Of a stretch of 64,000 bases of DNA, positions 45,631-55,125 are shown piece by piece (the stretch's first letter is position 1; each line of letters starts with the position of its first letter). A program made the position numbers and the translations under genes. A model generated the notes under the pieces. That model saw only the letters and a program-made list of their open reading frames with translations. It had not been told where the DNA came from and searched no databases. Source of the stretch: Arsenicicoccus piscis. GTDB taxonomy: Bacteria > Actinomycetota > Actinomycetes > Actinomycetales > Dermatophilaceae. Location of the stretch: positions 1 through 64,000 of the forward strand of contig NZ_JAKZHV010000008.1 in NCBI RefSeq assembly GCF_022568835.1. The letters are read 5' to 3'.

Positions 45631-45750
45631 GGTGCCGTGTCGGCGGGTTTGGGGTGGCTAAGTGCCGTGTCGGCGGGTTCGGGGTGGCTAAGTGCCGTCT
45701 CGGCGGGTAGGGAGTGGGTAAGTGCCGTGTCGGCGGGTGGGGCCGGGTGG
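45631..45750. repeat. Four tandem 30-bp repeats
   Basis: Units at 45631, 45661, 45691 and 45721 share the core GTGCCGTGTCGGCGGGT followed by a variable G-rich end and (in the first three) GGTGGCTA or similar. The first two differ at two positions. A degenerate inverted copy of the core (GACGGCACTTGGCCACTGA) lies at 45580-45598. The array ends 15 bp from the end of the DUF937 gene and encodes nothing convincing. Confidence 0.85.
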
Positions 45751-45764
45751 GCGGCGAGACGGGG

Positions 45765-46583
45765 TCAGCGCTTGCCGCCGCCGAGGAGGCCGCCGAGGAC
45801 GTCCTGCAGGATGGTGCTGGTGTCGAAGCCCTGCTGCGGCTGGGAGGACTGGGTGGGCTGCCCCTGCTGCGTCGACTGGGGCGCCTGGGACTGCTGGGGC
45901 GCCTGCTGCGACGTCGGGGTGGACGTCGACTGGCTGCCGCCGAGGGCGGAGTTGAGGACGTCCTGGATGATGTTGCCGCTGGTGCCACCGGTGGGGTCCT
46001 GACCAGCCTGGCTGGGCGCACCCGAGCGCTGGGTCGAGGGGTCGGGGGAGGACTGGCCGCCGCCGAGGATGGAGCCGAGGATCGAGCCCAGCCCGCCACC
46101 GAGGCCACCACCCAGGCCTCCGTCCTGGCCACCACCCAAGCCGCCACCGGACTGCTCCGCGCCGGCGCCGGCGCCCTGGAGCTGGCCGGTGACCTTCTTG
46201 GCTAGCCAGGCGAGCACGATCGGGGCGAGGATCGGCAGCAGCCGCTGCACCATCTGCGAGGAGAGCGGGCCGGTGGCCGAGGAGACACCGAGGGCGTCCA
46301 CGACCTGACCGGTGTTGCCGCCGAAGATGTTCTGCACGATCTTCTGCCCGTCGCCGGTGTCGATCTGACCGAGGTCCGTCGGGTACGCGTCGCCGGCGTG
46401 GTCACCGAGCGCCGACGCGAGGGACTGGGCGCCGGACGGGTCGGCGGCGTTGGCCTGCAGACCGCCGAGCAGCGCGGGGAGCAGGGCCTCGACGGCCCGC
46501 TGGGCGTCGGCCGGGGCGACCCCGAGCTCGGAGGCGATCTGGTCTACGGGGACTTGGCTGCGCAGCGAGTCGAGCTCGGACAC
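45765..46583 (-). CDS. DUF937 protein
   Basis: 272 residues. Residues 1-135 are the DUF937 region: QIASELGVAPADAQRAVEAL, LLPALLGGLQANA, GQKIVQNIFGGNTGQVVDAL and a hydrophobic stretch LLPILAPIVLAWLAKKVTGQ. The rest is Gly-rich (GGGLGGGLGSILGSILGGG) and then Ser/Gln/Pro-rich, ending in a second short SILGSILGGG-like piece (ILQDVLGGLLGGGKR). The family (YidB-like) has no firm function. The start GTG 46583 has GGGAG about 11 nt upstream. Confidence 0.82.
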   Translation of the reverse strand: MSELDSLRSQVPVDQIASELGVAPADAQRAVEALLPALLGGLQANAADPSGAQSLASALGDHAGDAYPTDLGQIDTGDGQKIVQNIFGGNTGQVVDALGVSSATGPLSSQMVQRLLPILAPIVLAWLAKKVTGQLQGAGAGAEQSGGGLGGGQDGGLGGGLGGGLGSILGSILGGGQSSPDPSTQRSGAPSQAGQDPTGGTSGNIIQDVLNSALGGSQSTSTPTSQQAPQQSQAPQSTQQGQPTQSSQPQQGFDTSTILQDVLGGLLGGGKR

Positions 46584-46629
46584 GGGTGACGCTCCCTTCG
46601 TGGCGACCGCCGTCGGCCGCCTCCTCTCG

Positions 46630-47811
46630 TCAGACTAACGGCCCGTCCACCCGCTGTGGGAGCAGTTCGCCGAGCACGTCGTCGATGGATCCGACCAGGG
46701 CGACGGACTGCTCCATGGCGCGCCCACGACCCAGCGCCGAGACGAGCGGGACGACGGGGAGCGCCTCGGTCCAGTGCTCGCGATCGACCAGCACGAGCGG
46801 TGGAGGAGGACCGTCGGCCGGCAACCGGTAATACATCCGCGTCACCGCCTGGAACACCTCCTGCACCGTGCCGGCCGCACCCGGCAGCACCACGACCCCG
46901 GCGTTGGAGCGCGCGAGCAGGCCGTCCTCGCGCAGCGCGTTCGAGAAGAACTTGGCGATCGCGTCGCAGAACACGTTGGGCGGCTCGTGCCCGTAGAACC
47001 AGGTCGGGATCCCCACCGAGCGCACCGTCCCAGCGTCGCCAGCTTCGACACCGCCAGCAACACCCGCACCACCAAAACCCCCACCAGCCAACGCCGCCCG
47101 CGCCTGGAGCGCGACGGCGGCCCAGGCCCCGACGTCGGGCACGAACGTCGGCACCGGGGCGAGCGCAGCCAGCGTGTCGTCCAACCAGCGGGCGGCCTCG
47201 TCACGGCTGCCGGCGTGGGCGGCGTAGGCCCCGAGGTTCGCGGCCTCCATCGCGCCGGGCCCGCCGCCGGTGACCACGAGCAGCCCGGCCTGGGCGAGGG
47301 CCAGACCGAGCCGGGCCGCCCCGGCGTAGGCCTCGCTGCCGCGCGCGATGTCGTGCCCGCCCATGACGCCCACGACCGAGCGCCCCTCGACCAGCTCGTC
47401 GAGCGCGTCGTTCATCGCGTCGTCGTGCAGGCTGCGCAGCACGCTGACGTAGGGGTCGCCGTGCAGCCGCACGTCGCGCGACCAGCCGTAGGCCCGGGCG
47501 TCCGGCGTCGTGCGCGCGTAGCCGTGCTCCGCGAGCCCGGCATACAACTCCTCCGGCGCGTAGAGCCGGCCCCGGTAGACATCGACCGGCGCCCCCGGCC
47601 CCACGGGGAAGACGACGGCGCCGTGCCGGTTCAGGTGGTCGGCGAGGCGCGGTGACACCCGGCCGCCGAGGACGACGAGCCCGCGCAGGTCCTCCCGGGC
47701 GAGCAGCGCCTCCTCGACGCCCGCGAGGTCCACGCCCTGCACCCGCACCCGCCGCAGCGACCCTCCGTCGGCGAGCAGCCGGGCGAGGTCCGCGGGATCG
47801 GTGATCTCCAT
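46630..47811 (-). CDS. LOG-family (lysine decarboxylase-like) protein
   Basis: 393 residues. The fold is that of LOG/TIGR00730 nucleotide-binding proteins: VVGVMGGHDIARGSEAYAGA, LLVVTGGGPGAMEAANLGAY near residue 175 and VVLPGAAGTVQEVFQAVTRM near residue 315 (variant of PGGxGTxxE). It is longer than LOG phosphoribohydrolases (~190 residues) because of a ~120-residue N-terminal domain. A Gly/Ala-rich insert (AGGGFGGAGVAGGVEAGDAG) near residue 250 is encoded with GGT-rich codons unlike the surroundings. The substrate is unknown; nucleotide 5'-monophosphates are a possibility. GAGGAT ends 6 nt before ATG 47811. Confidence 0.82.
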   Translation of the reverse strand: MEITDPADLARLLADGGSLRRVRVQGVDLAGVEEALLAREDLRGLVVLGGRVSPRLADHLNRHGAVVFPVGPGAPVDVYRGRLYAPEELYAGLAEHGYARTTPDARAYGWSRDVRLHGDPYVSVLRSLHDDAMNDALDELVEGRSVVGVMGGHDIARGSEAYAGAARLGLALAQAGLLVVTGGGPGAMEAANLGAYAAHAGSRDEAARWLDDTLAALAPVPTFVPDVGAWAAVALQARAALAGGGFGGAGVAGGVEAGDAGTVRSVGIPTWFYGHEPPNVFCDAIAKFFSNALREDGLLARSNAGVVVLPGAAGTVQEVFQAVTRMYYRLPADGPPPPLVLVDREHWTEALPVVPLVSALGRGRAMEQSVALVGSIDDVLGELLPQRVDGPLV

Positions 47812-47932
47812 GGGTGCATCCTCACCCACGGCGGGCACGCCCGGCGCGCAATCCCGACCGTCTGGCGACGACAGCGTCGCGAAGGGGTACCCCGCCCTGG
47901 CAGGTCCTGGGCGGGCCACGTTCAATAGGGGC

Positions 47933-49840
47933 ATGAGCAACGGTGCTTACGCGACCCTCCACGAGCAGAGCCTGCGCGACCCCGAGGGATTCTGGGGTCA
48001 GGCGGCCGAGGACATCGACTGGATCACCCGGCCGACGACGGTGCTGGACGCCTCGAACCCTCCGTTCTACCGATGGTTCCCCGACGGCCGGCTCAACGTC
48101 TGCTACAACGCGCTCGACCGCCATGTCATCGGTGGCCGCGCCGACCAGGCCGCGCTGCACTACGACAGCCCGGTGACCGGCACGAAGAAGACGTACACCT
48201 ACGCCGAGCTGCTCGACCTGACGGCCCGGTTCGCCGGCGTGCTGCGCGACCTCGGCGTCACCAAGGGCGACCGGGTGCTCATCTACATGCCGATGGTGCC
48301 GGAGGCGGTCGTCGCGATGCTCGCGTGCGCCCGCCTCGGCGCGGTGCACTCGGTCGTGTTCGGCGGGTTCGCGCCGCAGGAGCTGGCCGCCCGCATCGAC
48401 GACGCCGCCCCGAAGGTCATCGTGTCGGCGAGCTGCGGGGTCGAGCCGCGCCGCGTCGTCGAGTACAAGCCGTTCCTCGACGAGGCCATCCGGCGCAGCG
48501 AGCACAAGCCCGAGCACTGCGTGGTGCTGCAGCGCGAGCAGGCGCCGGCCGAGCTGGGGGAGCGCGACCTCGACTGGGCGACCCTGATGCACCCCGACGC
48601 CGCGGCTCCCGCCGAGTGCGTGCCGGTGCAGTCCACCGACCCGCTCTACATCCTCTACACGTCCGGCACGACCGGGAAGCCCAAGGGCATCCTGCGCGAC
48701 AGCGGCGGCTACGCGGTGGCGCTGCGCTGGACGATGCCCGCGGTCTACGGCCTCGAGCCGGGTGACGTGATGTTCTGCGCGTCCGACGTGGGCTGGGTCG
48801 TCGGCCACTCCTACATCGTCTACGCGCCGCTGCTCACCGGCTGCACCACCGTGCTCTACGAGGGCAAGCCGATCGGCACTCCCGACGCGGGTGCGTTCTG
48901 GCGCGTGGTCGAGGACTACGGCGTCAACTCGCTGTTCACCGCGCCCACCGCGTTCCGCGCGATCAAGAAGGAGGACTCGCGCGCCGAGCACCTGGCCGAG
49001 CACGACATCTCGTCGCTGCGCACGATCTACCTCGCGGGGGAGCGGCTCGACCCCGACACCTACCACTGGGCCACCGACGTCACGAGCCGCCCCGTGATCG
49101 ACAACTGGTGGCAGACCGAGACGGGCTGGCCGATCGCCGCCAACCCGGTCGGCATCGAGCGCCTCCCGATCAAGCCGGGGTCGCCGACGGTGCCGATGGC
49201 GGGCTACGACATCCAGATCCTCGACGAGATGGGCAACGTCGCCGGGCCCAACCACGAGGGCTCGATCGTGGCCAAGCTGCCGCTGCCGCCGGGCACCTTC
49301 CCGACCCTGTTCAACGACGACGAACGTTATGTGTCAGGCTATTTCGCGGCCTATCCGGGCTACTACCTCACCGGTGACGGTGGCTACATCGACGAGGACG
49401 GCTACCTGTTCGTCATGGGACGCACCGACGACGTGCTCAACGTCGCGGGGCACCGGCTGTCGACCGGCTCGATCGAGGCGGCCCTCGCCGGCCACCCCGA
49501 CGTCGCCGAGTGCGCGGTCATCGGCGTGCCCGACTCGTTCAAGGGCGAGCTGCCGCGCGGCTTCGTCGTGCTGAAGGCCGGCGTCGACGCCGACGACGAG
49601 TCCGTGCGCGAGCGGATCGTCGCCGAGCTGGTCAAGCGGGTGCGCGACGAGGTCGGTGCCGTCGCCGCCCTCAAGCAGGTCGACATCGTCGACGGCCTGC
49701 CCAAGACCCGCTCCGGCAAGATCCTGCGCAAGACGATGCGCGAGATCGCCGCCGGCAAGACCCCCGTCGTGCCCTCGACCATCGAGGACCAGGGCGTCCT
49801 CGACACGCTCACGCCCGTCCTGCGCGCCAACCAGTCGTAG
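47933..49840 (+). CDS. Propionyl/acetyl-CoA synthetase (PrpE/AcsA-like)
   Basis: 635 residues, adenylate-forming (ANL) enzyme that makes propionyl-CoA or acetyl-CoA from the acid, ATP and CoA. Motifs: N-terminal ACAS domain, YILYTSGTTGKPKGILRDSG (P-loop A3), VIDNWWQTETGWPIAANPVG (A5), YYLTGDGGYIDEDGYLFVMG and GRTDDVLNVAGHRLSTG (A7/A8), and KTRSGKILRKTMREIAAGK with the acetylatable lysine (A10). The WPIAANPVGIERLPIKPGS context favours PrpE-like over canonical Acs; substrate preference is uncertain. A hairpin terminator follows. Confidence 0.9.
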   Translation: MSNGAYATLHEQSLRDPEGFWGQAAEDIDWITRPTTVLDASNPPFYRWFPDGRLNVCYNALDRHVIGGRADQAALHYDSPVTGTKKTYTYAELLDLTARFAGVLRDLGVTKGDRVLIYMPMVPEAVVAMLACARLGAVHSVVFGGFAPQELAARIDDAAPKVIVSASCGVEPRRVVEYKPFLDEAIRRSEHKPEHCVVLQREQAPAELGERDLDWATLMHPDAAAPAECVPVQSTDPLYILYTSGTTGKPKGILRDSGGYAVALRWTMPAVYGLEPGDVMFCASDVGWVVGHSYIVYAPLLTGCTTVLYEGKPIGTPDAGAFWRVVEDYGVNSLFTAPTAFRAIKKEDSRAEHLAEHDISSLRTIYLAGERLDPDTYHWATDVTSRPVIDNWWQTETGWPIAANPVGIERLPIKPGSPTVPMAGYDIQILDEMGNVAGPNHEGSIVAKLPLPPGTFPTLFNDDERYVSGYFAAYPGYYLTGDGGYIDEDGYLFVMGRTDDVLNVAGHRLSTGSIEAALAGHPDVAECAVIGVPDSFKGELPRGFVVLKAGVDADDESVRERIVAELVKRVRDEVGAVAALKQVDIVDGLPKTRSGKILRKTMREIAAGKTPVVPSTIEDQGVLDTLTPVLRANQS

Positions 49841-49848
49841 AGCGACCA

Positions 49849-49872
49849 GCAGGCCTCGTCGGCGAGGCCTGC
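49849..49872 (+). terminator. Hairpin terminator behind the acyl-CoA synthetase gene
   Basis: A perfect 10-bp stem GCAGGCCTCG/CGAGGCCTGC with a TCGG loop begins 9 bp after the stop codon. A short T-run (CGTTTTGTCC) follows about 20 bp later. It separates this gene from the polyamine-type ABC operon. Confidence 0.65.
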
Positions 49873-49983
49873 CGGGCGGTATCCTCGTCACGTTTTGTCC
49901 TCCGTTCTCGCCCCGACCCCCGGGGAGCCCGGGCGCGGTGCGATAGCGGACCTGGACGACCCAGGTCCCAGGAGGAGGCCTGG

Positions 49984-51219
49984 TTGGACGCTCGCGGCAC
50001 GCTCGCCCGACGCGCTTCGCTCACCCGACGTGCATCGCTCAGCCGTCGGGGGTTGCTCGGCTCGGCCGCGGCGACCACTGCTCTCGGCGCCCTCGGCGTC
50101 GCCGCCGCGGGCTCGCTGACCGGGTGCGTCCCACCCGTGCCGCCTGCGGCCGCCGCGACGAAACGCCCTCTGCCCGTAGACCGTTCGGCAACGGACCGGC
50201 GCGTGGCGTTTGCCAACTGGACGCAGTATCTCGACCAGGACGAGACCACCCACCGCTACCCGACGCTCGACGACTTCCGCCGGGAGTCGGGCCTGCAGGT
50301 GAGCTACACCGAGGACATCGACGACAACGACGTCTACGTCAACAAGATCGCTCCGCAGCTGCGCGCCGGGCAGGACATCGGGCGCGACATCGTGGTGCTG
50401 AGCGACTGGATGGTCAACCGGATGATCGCCCAGGACCTGGTGCAGCCGCTCGAGCTGCTGCGGATGCCGCACGCGCCGGGCATCCTGCCCGAGCTGATCG
50501 ACGCGCCGTTCGACCCGGGCCGCGCCTACTCGCTGCCGTGGCAGTCGGGGTTGACCGGGATCGCCTACGACGCCAGCAAGGTCAAGGAGATTCGCTCGGT
50601 CGACGACCTGTGGCGTCCTGACCTCAAGGGCCGCGTGGTCGCGCTGACGGAGTATCGCGACACCCTCGGGCTGGTCATGCGCTCGCAGGGCGTGGACCCC
50701 GCCCAGCCGTTCACCCGCGACCAGTTCGCCGCCGCGGTCGACGTCGTCCGCAAGCAGGTCGCCGCGGGCCAGATCCGCCGCCTGCGCGGGAACTCCTACG
50801 TCCAGGACCTGCAGTCCGGCAACGCGCTCGCCGGCATCGTGTGGAGCGGCGACGTGGTGACCCTGCGCGCCGAGACCGGCAACGACAGCTGGCGATTCGT
50901 CCTGCCCGAGTCCGGCGGGATGCTCTGGAGCGACAACATGGTCATCCCGAGCACCAGCACCCACCGGCGCAACGCCGAGGCGCTGATGGACTACTACTAC
51001 CGCCCCGACGTCGCCGCGCGGGTCGCCGCCTGGGTGAGCTACATCTGCCCGGTGCGGGGTGCGCGCGAGGCGATGGCGAAGGTCGACCCCGAGCTGGTCG
51101 ACGACCCGCTCATCTTCCCCAGCACGGCCGAGCTGGCCAGGCAGCGCGTCTTCCGCGCGCTCGACCCGGCGCAGGAGGCCGAGCTCGCGGCGATGTGGAC
51201 GGCGGTGGTGGAGGCATGA
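49984..51219 (+). CDS. Polyamine-type ABC transporter solute-binding lipoprotein (PotD-like)
   Basis: 411 residues. The leader has a Tat-like SRRGLLGSAAATTALGALGV followed by a lipobox ending GSLTGC, so it is probably a Tat-exported lipoprotein. The mature part is family-1-like periplasmic binding: VAFANWTQYLDQDE, YTEDIDDNDVYVNKIAPQLR, DIVVLSDWMVNRMIAQDLVQ, SLPWQSGLTGIAYDASKVKE, GIVWSGDVVTLRAETGND and SDNMVIPSTSTHRRNAEALM. These resemble spermidine/putrescine PotD. The start TTG 49984 follows AGGAGG 7 nt upstream. First gene of a four-gene operon whose coding regions overlap at each join. Confidence 0.88.
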   Translation: MDARGTLARRASLTRRASLSRRGLLGSAAATTALGALGVAAAGSLTGCVPPVPPAAAATKRPLPVDRSATDRRVAFANWTQYLDQDETTHRYPTLDDFRRESGLQVSYTEDIDDNDVYVNKIAPQLRAGQDIGRDIVVLSDWMVNRMIAQDLVQPLELLRMPHAPGILPELIDAPFDPGRAYSLPWQSGLTGIAYDASKVKEIRSVDDLWRPDLKGRVVALTEYRDTLGLVMRSQGVDPAQPFTRDQFAAAVDVVRKQVAAGQIRRLRGNSYVQDLQSGNALAGIVWSGDVVTLRAETGNDSWRFVLPESGGMLWSDNMVIPSTSTHRRNAEALMDYYYRPDVAARVAAWVSYICPVRGAREAMAKVDPELVDDPLIFPSTAELARQRVFRALDPAQEAELAAMWTAVVEA

Positions 51220-52526
51220 GGCGTCGGCACCGGGACACGTCCGTGCGCGAGGCGATGGGTGACCTGCGGCTGGAAGGCCTGCGGCGGGTCTACGGGGACG
51301 TGGTGGCCGTGGACCACCTGGATCTGACCGTGCCGCAGGGCTCGTTCTTCGCCCTCGTCGGCCCGTCGGGCTGTGGCAAGACGACCACGCTGCGCATGGT
51401 CGCCGGCCTGGACCGCCCGGACGCCGGTCGCATCCTCGTCGGTGACGCCGACCTCACCCGCACGCGCGCGCACGAGCGCCCGGTCAACACCGTCTTCCAG
51501 AGCTACGCGCTGTTCCCGCACCTGAGCGTGCTCGGCAACGTCGCCTTCGGCCCGCAGCGCCGGGGTCTGGACCGCCGCACCGCGGTGGCCGCGGCCCGCT
51601 CCGCGCTCGACCTGGTGCAGCTCGGGTCGGTCGCCGAGCGTCGCCCGCAGGCGCTGTCGGGCGGCCAGCAGCAGCGCGTCGCGCTCGCCCGCGCGATCGT
51701 CAACCAGCCGCAGGTGCTGCTGCTCGACGAGCCGCTCGGCGCGCTCGATCTCACCCTGCGCCGCCAGATGCAGGTCGAGCTGAAGCGGGTGCAGGCCGAG
51801 ATCGGGCTGACCTTCGTCCACGTCACGCACGACCAGGAGGAGGCCATGTCGATGGCCGACACCGTCGCCGTGATGAACCACGGACGGATCGAGCAGCTGG
51901 GGCCTCCGGCCGAGCTCTACGACCTGCCGCGCACGGCCTTCGTCGCGAACTTCCTCGGCCAGTCCAACCTCGTGCCCGGCACGCTCGTCGGCACCGAGGG
52001 CGACCTGGCCGTCGTCGAGCTCGCCGGCCAGCGGGTGCGCGTGCTCGCCGGGCGCTGCGTCGACCAGCCCGACGGTCGGCGTCAGGTGCTCGTCGGCGTG
52101 CGTCCCGAGAAGGTGCGCCTGCTGCGCCCCGACGATCCCGTAGACCGTCCCGCCGTCACCAACGTGCTGGCGCGCGGCCGGGTGCGCAACGTCGCGTTCA
52201 GCGGCGTGGCCACGCAGTATCTGGTCGACCTGCCGGGCGCCGGCACCTGGACGGTGTTCGAGCAGAACCTCGGCGTCGACGCGACGGCCGCGGTGGGTGA
52301 CGAGGTCGGTGTCGCGTGGGACCTGCGGCACACCTTCACCCTGGCCGGCGACGAGGACCCCACCGCCGGCCGCACCGAGCTGGACGCGACCGGCCTGGAC
52401 GCGACGGGCCTCGACGCCACGGGCCTGGACGCGACCGGCCTGGATCAGACCGGCCTCGGCGCGACCGGCGTGCATGGAACCGGCCTGGACCAGACCGGTG
52501 CCCGCCCCCGGGTGCCCCAACCGTGA
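51216..52526 (+). CDS. Polyamine-type ABC transporter ATPase (PotA-like) with repeat tail
   Basis: 436 residues. Walker [21 protein letters not shown] near residue 48, Q-loop [15 protein letters not shown], signature [17 protein letters not shown] and Walker [14 protein letters not shown]-loop [21 protein letters not shown] domain covers about residues 255-385. The C-terminus is unusual: about eight LDATG-like pentapeptides (52380-52499) replace the normal short end. The ATGA start overlaps the PotD-like gene; an internal ATG at 51255 is possible. It energises the PotB/PotC permeases that follow. Confidence 0.9.
   Translation: MRRRHRDTSVREAMGDLRLEGLRRVYGDVVAVDHLDLTVPQGSFFALVGPSGCGKTTTLRMVAGLDRPDAGRILVGDADLTRTRAHERPVNTVFQSYALFPHLSVLGNVAFGPQRRGLDRRTAVAAARSALDLVQLGSVAERRPQALSGGQQQRVALARAIVNQPQVLLLDEPLGALDLTLRRQMQVELKRVQAEIGLTFVHVTHDQEEAMSMADTVAVMNHGRIEQLGPPAELYDLPRTAFVANFLGQSNLVPGTLVGTEGDLAVVELAGQRVRVLAGRCVDQPDGRRQVLVGVRPEKVRLLRPDDPVDRPAVTNVLARGRVRNVAFSGVATQYLVDLPGAGTWTVFEQNLGVDATAAVGDEVGVAWDLRHTFTLAGDEDPTAGRTELDATGLDATGLDATGLDATGLDQTGLGATGVHGTGLDQTGARPRVPQP
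52380..52499 (+). repeat. 15-bp coding tandem repeat (LDATG units)
   Basis: Eight 15-bp units encode LDATG four times, then [15 protein letters not shown] and LDQTG, in frame at the end of the PotA-like ATPase. The early units are nearly identical DNA (CTGGACGCGACCGGC), so they probably expanded by slippage; because the unit is 15 bp, copy-number changes keep the frame. Confidence 0.9.
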
Positions 52527-53371
52527 CCCGGTCCAGGACGGCGTACCTGCTGGTGGCACCGGGTCTGCTGTGGCTGCTCGTCTTCTTCGTCGCGCCGGTG
52601 GTGCAGCTGGCGTCGGTGAGCCTGCAGTCGCCGTTCCCGGGCTACCCGGGCTACTACTACCGCGACGTCAACGTCGGCAACTACGTCGTCGCGCTCACGC
52701 AGTTCGCCCCGCAGCTCGGCCGGTCGCTGCTCTACGCCGCGATCGCAACCGTGCTCTGCCTCGCGCTGGCCTTCCCGCTCGCCTACACGATGGTCTTCAA
52801 GGCGCCGCGCTGGCGCGGGCTGATCATGGTGCTGGTCGTCGCGCCGTTCTTCACCTCGTTCCTGCTGCGCACCATCGCCTGGCGGCAGATCCTCGCCGAC
52901 GAGGGGCCGCTCGCGAGCAGCCTCCGCGCACTCCACCTGCTGCCGGGCGGCCACCTCACCGAGACGGCCGCGGCGGTGGTCGCGGGGCTGACCTACAACT
53001 TCCTGCCGTTCATGGTGCTGCCGCTCTACGCGTCCCTGGAGCGGGTCGACCCGACCCTGCTGGAGGCGGGGGCCGACCTCTACGGCTCGCCGTGGCAGAC
53101 CTTCCAGCGGGTGACCGCACCGCTGGCGCTCCCGGGGGTCATGGCCGGCACGCTGCTCACCTTCATCCCGGCGGCGGGGGACTACGTCAACGCCGAGCTG
53201 CTCGGCTCCGAGCACGGCACCAAGATGGTGGGCAACGTCATCGACGCGCAGTTCTTCCGCGTCATCGGGGGCTACCCGATCGCCGCCGCGCTGTCCTTCA
53301 CCCTGATGGCCATCATCCTCGCGCTCGTCGTGGTGCAGGTGCGCCGCTTCGGGACGGAGCACCTGACGTGA
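52523..53371 (+). CDS. Polyamine-type ABC transporter permease (PotB-like)
   Basis: 282 residues with six transmembrane helices. N-terminal TAYLLVAPGLLWLLVFFVAP and the LNYxxxP-like VAPFFTSFLLRTIAWRQILA, then the EAA loop LLEAGADLYGSPWQTFQRVTAPLALPGVMAG that docks on the ATPase. FIPAAGDYVNAELLG is typical of PotB/PotH. The start GTG 52523 overlaps the ATPase stop (GTGA); its end overlaps PotC by 4 nt. Confidence 0.9.
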   Translation: MTRSRTAYLLVAPGLLWLLVFFVAPVVQLASVSLQSPFPGYPGYYYRDVNVGNYVVALTQFAPQLGRSLLYAAIATVLCLALAFPLAYTMVFKAPRWRGLIMVLVVAPFFTSFLLRTIAWRQILADEGPLASSLRALHLLPGGHLTETAAAVVAGLTYNFLPFMVLPLYASLERVDPTLLEAGADLYGSPWQTFQRVTAPLALPGVMAGTLLTFIPAAGDYVNAELLGSEHGTKMVGNVIDAQFFRVIGGYPIAAALSFTLMAIILALVVVQVRRFGTEHLT

Positions 53372-54183
53372 GGCGCCGGCTCGCCGACCACGCCGTCACG
53401 ATCGTCGCGGTGCTGGTCCTGGTCTACCTGTTCGTCCCGGTCGCCTACACGTTCATCTTCTCGTTCAACGACTACAAGAAGTCCAACATCGCGTGGAACC
53501 CGCAGGGGTCGCCCACGCTCAAGCACTGGGCGGACCCGTGCGGCGCGCCCGGTGTCTGCGAGGCGCTGGGCACCTCGCTGCAGGTGGGGCTGGTCGCCAC
53601 CGCGATCTCTACCGTGATCGGCACGTCGATGGCGATCGCGCTGGTGCGCCTGCGCGCTCGAGGTCGCCGGCTGACCGACGTGCTGGTCTTCCTGCCCATG
53701 GCGACGCCCGAGGTGGTGCTCGGCGCGTCGCTGCTCACCCTCTTCGTGCAGGGCTTCTCGCGCTGGGGCTGGCAGCTGGGCTTCTGGAGCATCGTCGCCG
53801 CCCACGTGATGTTCACCCTGTCGTTCGTCGTCGTGACCGTCCGGGCCCGGCTGCAGTCGATGGACCCGCGCCTCGAGGAGGCGGCGCAGGACCTCTACGC
53901 CGGACCGTGGGAGACCTTCCGCACCGTGACGCTGCCGCTGCTCGCCCCCGGCATCGTCGCCGCCGCGCTGCTGTCCTTCGCGCTGTCCTTCGACGACTTC
54001 ATCATCACCACCTTCGTGTCCGGCGACGTCACGACCTTCCCGAAGTACGTCTACGTCGCCTACCTGCGCGGCATCCCCGCGGAGGTCAACGTCATCGGCT
54101 TCAGCATGTTCGCGGTCGCCACCGTCTGCGCTGTAGTCGCGCGCCTCGTCGTGCGGCGGGCTGTGCCACCCTCATCGTCGTAG
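53368..54183 (+). CDS. Polyamine-type ABC transporter permease (PotC-like)
   Basis: 271 residues with six transmembrane helices. FIFSFNDYKKSNIAWNPQG and FLPMATPEVVLGASLLTLF are PotC/PotI-like; the EAA loop is RLEEAAQDLYAGPWETFRTVTLPLLAPGIVAA, and LSFDDFIITTFVSG is a PotC signature. GTG 53368 overlaps PotB by 4 nt. With the PotD, PotA and PotB-like genes it completes one spermidine/putrescine-class importer; the exact solute is inference from family. Confidence 0.9.
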   Translation: MRRRLADHAVTIVAVLVLVYLFVPVAYTFIFSFNDYKKSNIAWNPQGSPTLKHWADPCGAPGVCEALGTSLQVGLVATAISTVIGTSMAIALVRLRARGRRLTDVLVFLPMATPEVVLGASLLTLFVQGFSRWGWQLGFWSIVAAHVMFTLSFVVVTVRARLQSMDPRLEEAAQDLYAGPWETFRTVTLPLLAPGIVAAALLSFALSFDDFIITTFVSGDVTTFPKYVYVAYLRGIPAEVNVIGFSMFAVATVCAVVARLVVRRAVPPSSS

Positions 54184-54204
54184 ACCGCGCGCAGGGGAGG
54201 TGGC

Positions 54205-55125
54205 ATGGCCGGGATCGCCGCCGGGTTCTGGATCATCGGAGCCCTGGCCCTGCTGGGGTTCCTGCTCGCGCACGTGGGGCTGCTGGACGTCACCGCCCAG
54301 CTCACGCTGAGCCGGCTCGCGTTCTTCGTCGCGTCGCCCGCGCTGCTGCTGACCGTGCTGTCGAAGACACCGATCGCCGAGGTGTTCTCGGCCAACCTGC
54401 TGGTGTCGACGCTCTCGGTGGTCATCGTCGTCGCGCTCTACCTGGTCGTCGCGGTGCGGCTGTGGCGGCCCTCCCTCGGTGAGGCCGTCGTCGGGTCGAT
54501 GTGCGCGGCCTACGTCAACGCCGGCAATCTCGGCGTGCCGATCGCCGCCTACGTGCTCGGCAATGTGTCCTACATGGCCCCCACCCTGCTGCTGCAGCTG
54601 TGCGTCATCACGCCGGTCGCGATGGCGCTCATGGACATCGACGCCCGCGGCTCTCGCCCGAAGGGCCTGGAGATCGTCCGGATGGTGCTGCGCAACCCGC
54701 TCTCGCTCGGGGCGCTGAGCGGTGTGGTGCTGTCCCTGGTCGGCTACTACCCGCCGGCCGCGGTGATGCGGCCGGTCGAGATCGTCGGCAACATGGCGGT
54801 CCCGTCGATGCTGCTCGCGTTCGGCATCTCGCTGCGCCTCGGGCCACGTCCCGGCGCGTCCGGCTCCGTGGGTCGGGTCGCCTTCCTCGTCGCGCTCAAG
54901 CTGGTCGTGCAGCCACTCGTGGCGCTGGGGCTGGCGCTCGCGCTCGGGCTGCGCGGCACCCTGCTGCTCGCTGCCGTCGTCACCGCTGCCCTGCCGACCG
55001 CGCAGAACGTCTTCACCCACGCCAACCGCTACGACAAGGCGGTGCTGCTCACCCGCGACGCCGTGTTCGTCTCGACGATGCTGTCGGCGCCCGTGATCGT
55101 GGTTATCGCGCTGCTGCTGCACTGA
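54205..55125 (+). CDS. AEC-family transporter
   Basis: 306 residues with about ten transmembrane helices. AAYVNAGNLGVPIAAYVLGN near residue 100 and AALPTAQNVFTHANRYDKAV near residue 260 are the two half-repeat signatures of the auxin-efflux-carrier (AEC) family. Bacterial members move malate, malonate or other anions, and the substrate here is unknown. It starts 21 bp after PotC and may be on the same transcript. Confidence 0.88.
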   Translation: MAGIAAGFWIIGALALLGFLLAHVGLLDVTAQLTLSRLAFFVASPALLLTVLSKTPIAEVFSANLLVSTLSVVIVVALYLVVAVRLWRPSLGEAVVGSMCAAYVNAGNLGVPIAAYVLGNVSYMAPTLLLQLCVITPVAMALMDIDARGSRPKGLEIVRMVLRNPLSLGALSGVVLSLVGYYPPAAVMRPVEIVGNMAVPSMLLAFGISLRLGPRPGASGSVGRVAFLVALKLVVQPLVALGLALALGLRGTLLLAAVVTAALPTAQNVFTHANRYDKAVLLTRDAVFVSTMLSAPVIVVIALLLH

